Of a stretch of 32,431 nucleotides of DNA, positions 30,608-32,431 are shown piece by piece. Position 1 is the stretch's first letter. Every line of letters begins with the position of its first letter. Below the pieces are notes generated by a model that was not told the DNA's origin, made no database searches, and saw only the letters and a list, made by a program, of their open reading frames with translations. Origin of the DNA: Phenylobacterium sp. (lineage in GTDB: Bacteria > Pseudomonadota > Alphaproteobacteria > Caulobacterales > Caulobacteraceae); the NCBI RefSeq assembly GCF_024508875.1, contig NZ_JANINU010000165.1, positions 1-32,431 of the forward strand. Direction: 5' to 3'. The position numbers were made by a program, and so were the translations under genes.

Positions 30608-32266
30608 CTACCCGCGCGCCTTCACCGGAGCGGCGCCATCCACGTAGCTTTCGTTCAGGTAGACCTCGGCCTCCTGGGCCGACAGCGCCGGCGCATAGCC
30701 GAAGCCCTGGCCGTAGTCGCAGCCGAGGGACAGCAGGTGGCGGGCCATGCCGGCGTTCTCGACGCCCTCGGCCACCACCTCCATGTCGAGGTCCTGGCCC
30801 AGCTTCACGACCGACGAGACAATCTTCGCCGAGCCCTCGTTCGTGGCCATGGTGCGCACGAAGTAGCGGTCGATCTTAAGGGTGTCGAACGGCAGGCGCG
30901 TCAGGTAGCTCAGCGACGAGAAGCCCGTGCCGAAGTCGTCCAGCGCCAGGGCCGCGCCGGCCGCGCGCAGGTTGCGCAGGATGATCGCGGCCTTGTCCGG
31001 ATCGCGCATGACGTCGCTTTCCGTGACCTCCAGCTTCAGGGCGCCGGGCGGCAGGTCGGCCTCGCGGCGGATATGCTCGACGTCGGAGATCAGGTCCGGC
31101 CGTTCCAGCTCGCCCGTGGAGAGGTTCACCGCCACGGTCAGCTCGCCGGCGGCCCGGTGGCGCTTGCGCCAGGCGCCGAGCTGCTTGGAGGCCTCGCGCA
31201 TCATCATGGCGCCCAGTTCGGGCATCAGGCCCATCTCGTCGCACAGCGGCAGGAACTGCTCGGGCATCAGCAGGCCCCGGCGCGGATGGCGCCAGCGCAC
31301 CAGCGCCTCGAAGCCCGACAGGGCGCCGGTCGCGAGACGCACGATGGGCTGGTAGAACGGCGTCAGCTCGCCCCGGCGCAGCGCGCCCTTGAGATCGCCT
31401 TCCAGCGCCAGCCGCGACAGGCCGTCGGTCTCCAGGCTGCGGCCGTAAGCGGCCGCGCCGCCGCGGCCGTTGCTCTTGGCCGCCTCGACCGCCAGCTCGG
31501 CCCGGCGCAGCAGTTCGGCCGCCTCGGGGGCTTCCTCGCCGCCCGGCGCCTCGACGGCGCCGATCGACAGGGTCGGATGGATGTCGAAGCCGGCCACCCG
31601 CAGCGGCTGCTCCAGCGCGCGCCGCAGCGCCTCCGCGCCCGGCGAGGCCCCGACGGGGGCCAGGGTGGCGAACTCGTCCTCCCCGATCCGCGCCAGCAGC
31701 GCCCCCGGCGGGAAGGCCGCGGCCAGGCGCGAGCCCAGCGCCGCCAGGACCAGGTCGGCGCGCTCGTGGCCCAGCGCCTCGTTCAGGCGGCGCAGCCGGT
31801 CCAGATCGGCGACGATCAGTTCGTGCTGCCCCGGCGCCTGCAGGCGCTCGCGGGCCAGGTTGATGAAGCTGCGGCGGTCGGCAAGGCCGGTCAGGTGGTC
31901 CAGGCCCGACGCGGCGAACTTCACCTCGGCGGCGACCACGCCGGCGGCGCGGATGCCCTCCTCCAGCCAGACGCCGCGCCAGATGCAGGGGCTGCCGCCG
32001 CGCATGCGCAGGCGCACCGCCACTTCGCCGCCGGGCTCCTGGATGCGCAGGATGTCCTCGGCCACCACGCGATCCTGCGGTAGCGCCAGCGCGCGCAGGG
32101 CGGCGGACGAGCAATCGGGCGCAAGCGGACCCAGACCGAGGGCGCGCGTCGCCCCGGTCAGACGCAGACGATCCTTCTCCGGCTCCCAGACCCAGAGCGC
32201 GACTTCCGCCGCGCCCAGGGCCTCGAGAGTGGCCGTGGCGTCCCACATCCAGCGGTCGTTGGCCAT
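30608..32266 (-). CDS. pdeA: PdeA-like c-di-GMP phosphodiesterase (PAS-GEDEF-EAL)
   Basis: A 552-residue signalling protein. Residues 15-115 form a PAS-like domain, 120-275 a GGDEF domain and 290-545 an EAL domain. The GGDEF signature is altered to GEDEF (195-199), so cyclase activity is unlikely. The EAL site looks complete: E320 in FEALVRWRHP, N381, E413, D443/D444 in DDFGTGFSSL, K464 in KIDRYF, E500 and Q520. In Caulobacter crescentus PdeA (CC3396), the same GEDEF domain binds GTP and stimulates the EAL domain, and the protein is removed by ClpXP with CpdR at the swarmer-to-stalked transition. The C-terminus ends ARG; I recall a terminal Arg-Gly as part of the PdeA degron. Orthology is inferred from architecture, length and these motifs. 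It lies 39 bases downstream of a GNAT gene on the same strand. Confidence 0.88.
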   Translation of the reverse strand: MANDRWMWDATATLEALGAAEVALWVWEPEKDRLRLTGATRALGLGPLAPDCSSAALRALALPQDRVVAEDILRIQEPGGEVAVRLRMRGGSPCIWRGVWLEEGIRAAGVVAAEVKFAASGLDHLTGLADRRSFINLARERLQAPGQHELIVADLDRLRRLNEALGHERADLVLAALGSRLAAAFPPGALLARIGEDEFATLAPVGASPGAEALRRALEQPLRVAGFDIHPTLSIGAVEAPGGEEAPEAAELLRRAELAVEAAKSNGRGGAAAYGRSLETDGLSRLALEGDLKGALRRGELTPFYQPIVRLATGALSGFEALVRWRHPRRGLLMPEQFLPLCDEMGLMPELGAMMMREASKQLGAWRKRHRAAGELTVAVNLSTGELERPDLISDVEHIRREADLPPGALKLEVTESDVMRDPDKAAIILRNLRAAGAALALDDFGTGFSSLSYLTRLPFDTLKIDRYFVRTMATNEGSAKIVSSVVKLGQDLDMEVVAEGVENAGMARHLLSLGCDYGQGFGYAPALSAQEAEVYLNESYVDGAAPVKARG

Positions 32267-32305
32267 TCCGTCCTAAGTTCGAGCCCGTGATTTCGGGCGT
32301 CGGCG

Positions 32306-32431
32306 CTAGACCGACACCCCCTCGTCCGGCCCCTCGCGATCCCGATAGGGCGTCACCAGGCCGAACAGAACATGGTCTCGCCAACCGCCGTTAATTTTAA
32401 GATAAGCCTGGGCAAATCCCTCCTCCTGGAA
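32306..32431 (-). CDS. GNAT family N-acetyltransferase, C-terminal fragment (runs off the window)
   Basis: The last 41 codons of a leftward gene whose start lies beyond the right edge. The readable end, GFAQAYLKINGGWRDHVLF followed by a short acidic tail (DREGPDEGVSV), matches the final strands of RimJ/RimL-type acetyltransferases, where an EGFARxYLxINGxWxDHxLF ending is common. The family would acetylate a protein N-terminus or small amine using acetyl-CoA. It stops 39 bases before the pdeA-like gene, so the two may be co-transcribed. Confidence is limited by the short fragment. Confidence 0.7.
   Translation of the reverse strand, partial: FQEEGFAQAYLKINGGWRDHVLFGLVTPYRDREGPDEGVSV

Noticed and set aside
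1..32431. Mobile element, prophage or defence island
   Set aside because: No transposase, integrase, recombinase, terminal repeats, restriction or CRISPR genes are visible on either strand.

Overview
The window is high-GC DNA (roughly 70% by eye), densely packed with genes on both strands, and reads as chromosome of an alphaproteobacterium of the Caulobacteraceae (Caulobacter/Phenylobacterium type). The strongest pointer is the gene at 30608-32266. It has the PAS-GGDEF-EAL layout and the altered GEDEF motif of Caulobacter PdeA. I see no rRNA, tRNA, transposase, integrase, phage gene or CRISPR array. Many neighbouring genes share only a few bases at their ends. Most genes are ordinary housekeeping or accessory metabolism.

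Layout. 1-5733: a 5'-truncated ECF42-type sigma factor, a large VCBS/RTX secreted protein, an uncharacterised secreted protein, a 417-bp palindrome-rich gap, and a methyltransferase with a zinc-binding N-terminus. 5813-9168: a translationally coupled pair, a feruloyl-CoA synthase-like AMP-binding enzyme followed by a ThDP-dependent decarboxylase/acetolactate synthase-like enzyme. 9193-13230: a DUF1330 protein, a secreted protein built from five four-cysteine modules (with a visible promoter and terminator), an SPFH-NfeD membrane pair, and a YbjN-domain secreted protein. 13227-19010: a nitronate monooxygenase divergent from a SARP-type regulator fused to an alpha/beta hydrolase, an OsmC protein, and a LysR regulator divergent from a GST and a PNPOx-family protein. 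19001-24691: YaaA, a D-2-hydroxyglutarate/D-lactate dehydrogenase-type flavoprotein, the tRNA t6A enzyme Sua5/TsaC, a YceI protein and a long acyl-CoA dehydrogenase. 24788-32431: a hybrid histidine kinase, a YkgJ-like CxxCxxCC protein, an amidohydrolase, a 3-methyladenine DNA glycosylase, a Prx5-type peroxiredoxin, a YqgE/AlgH protein, a small NTF2-fold immunity-like secreted protein, the PdeA-like c-di-GMP phosphodiesterase, and the end of a GNAT acetyltransferase.

Themes. Several genes concern oxidative or electrophile stress (OsmC, GST, PNPOx-like protein, YaaA, peroxiredoxin, nitronate monooxygenase). Others concern degradation of aromatic or fatty acyl-CoA compounds (feruloyl-CoA synthase-like enzyme, ThDP enzyme, acyl-CoA dehydrogenase, amidohydrolase) or signalling (hybrid kinase, PdeA, SARP-hydrolase, LysR, ECF sigma). 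I found no clearly new multi-gene defence or mobile system. The best candidates for new biology are the 20-cysteine five-module secreted protein, the SARP-hydrolase fusion, cysteines inside RTX repeats, and the recurrent 4-bp tail-to-tail stop-codon overlaps.
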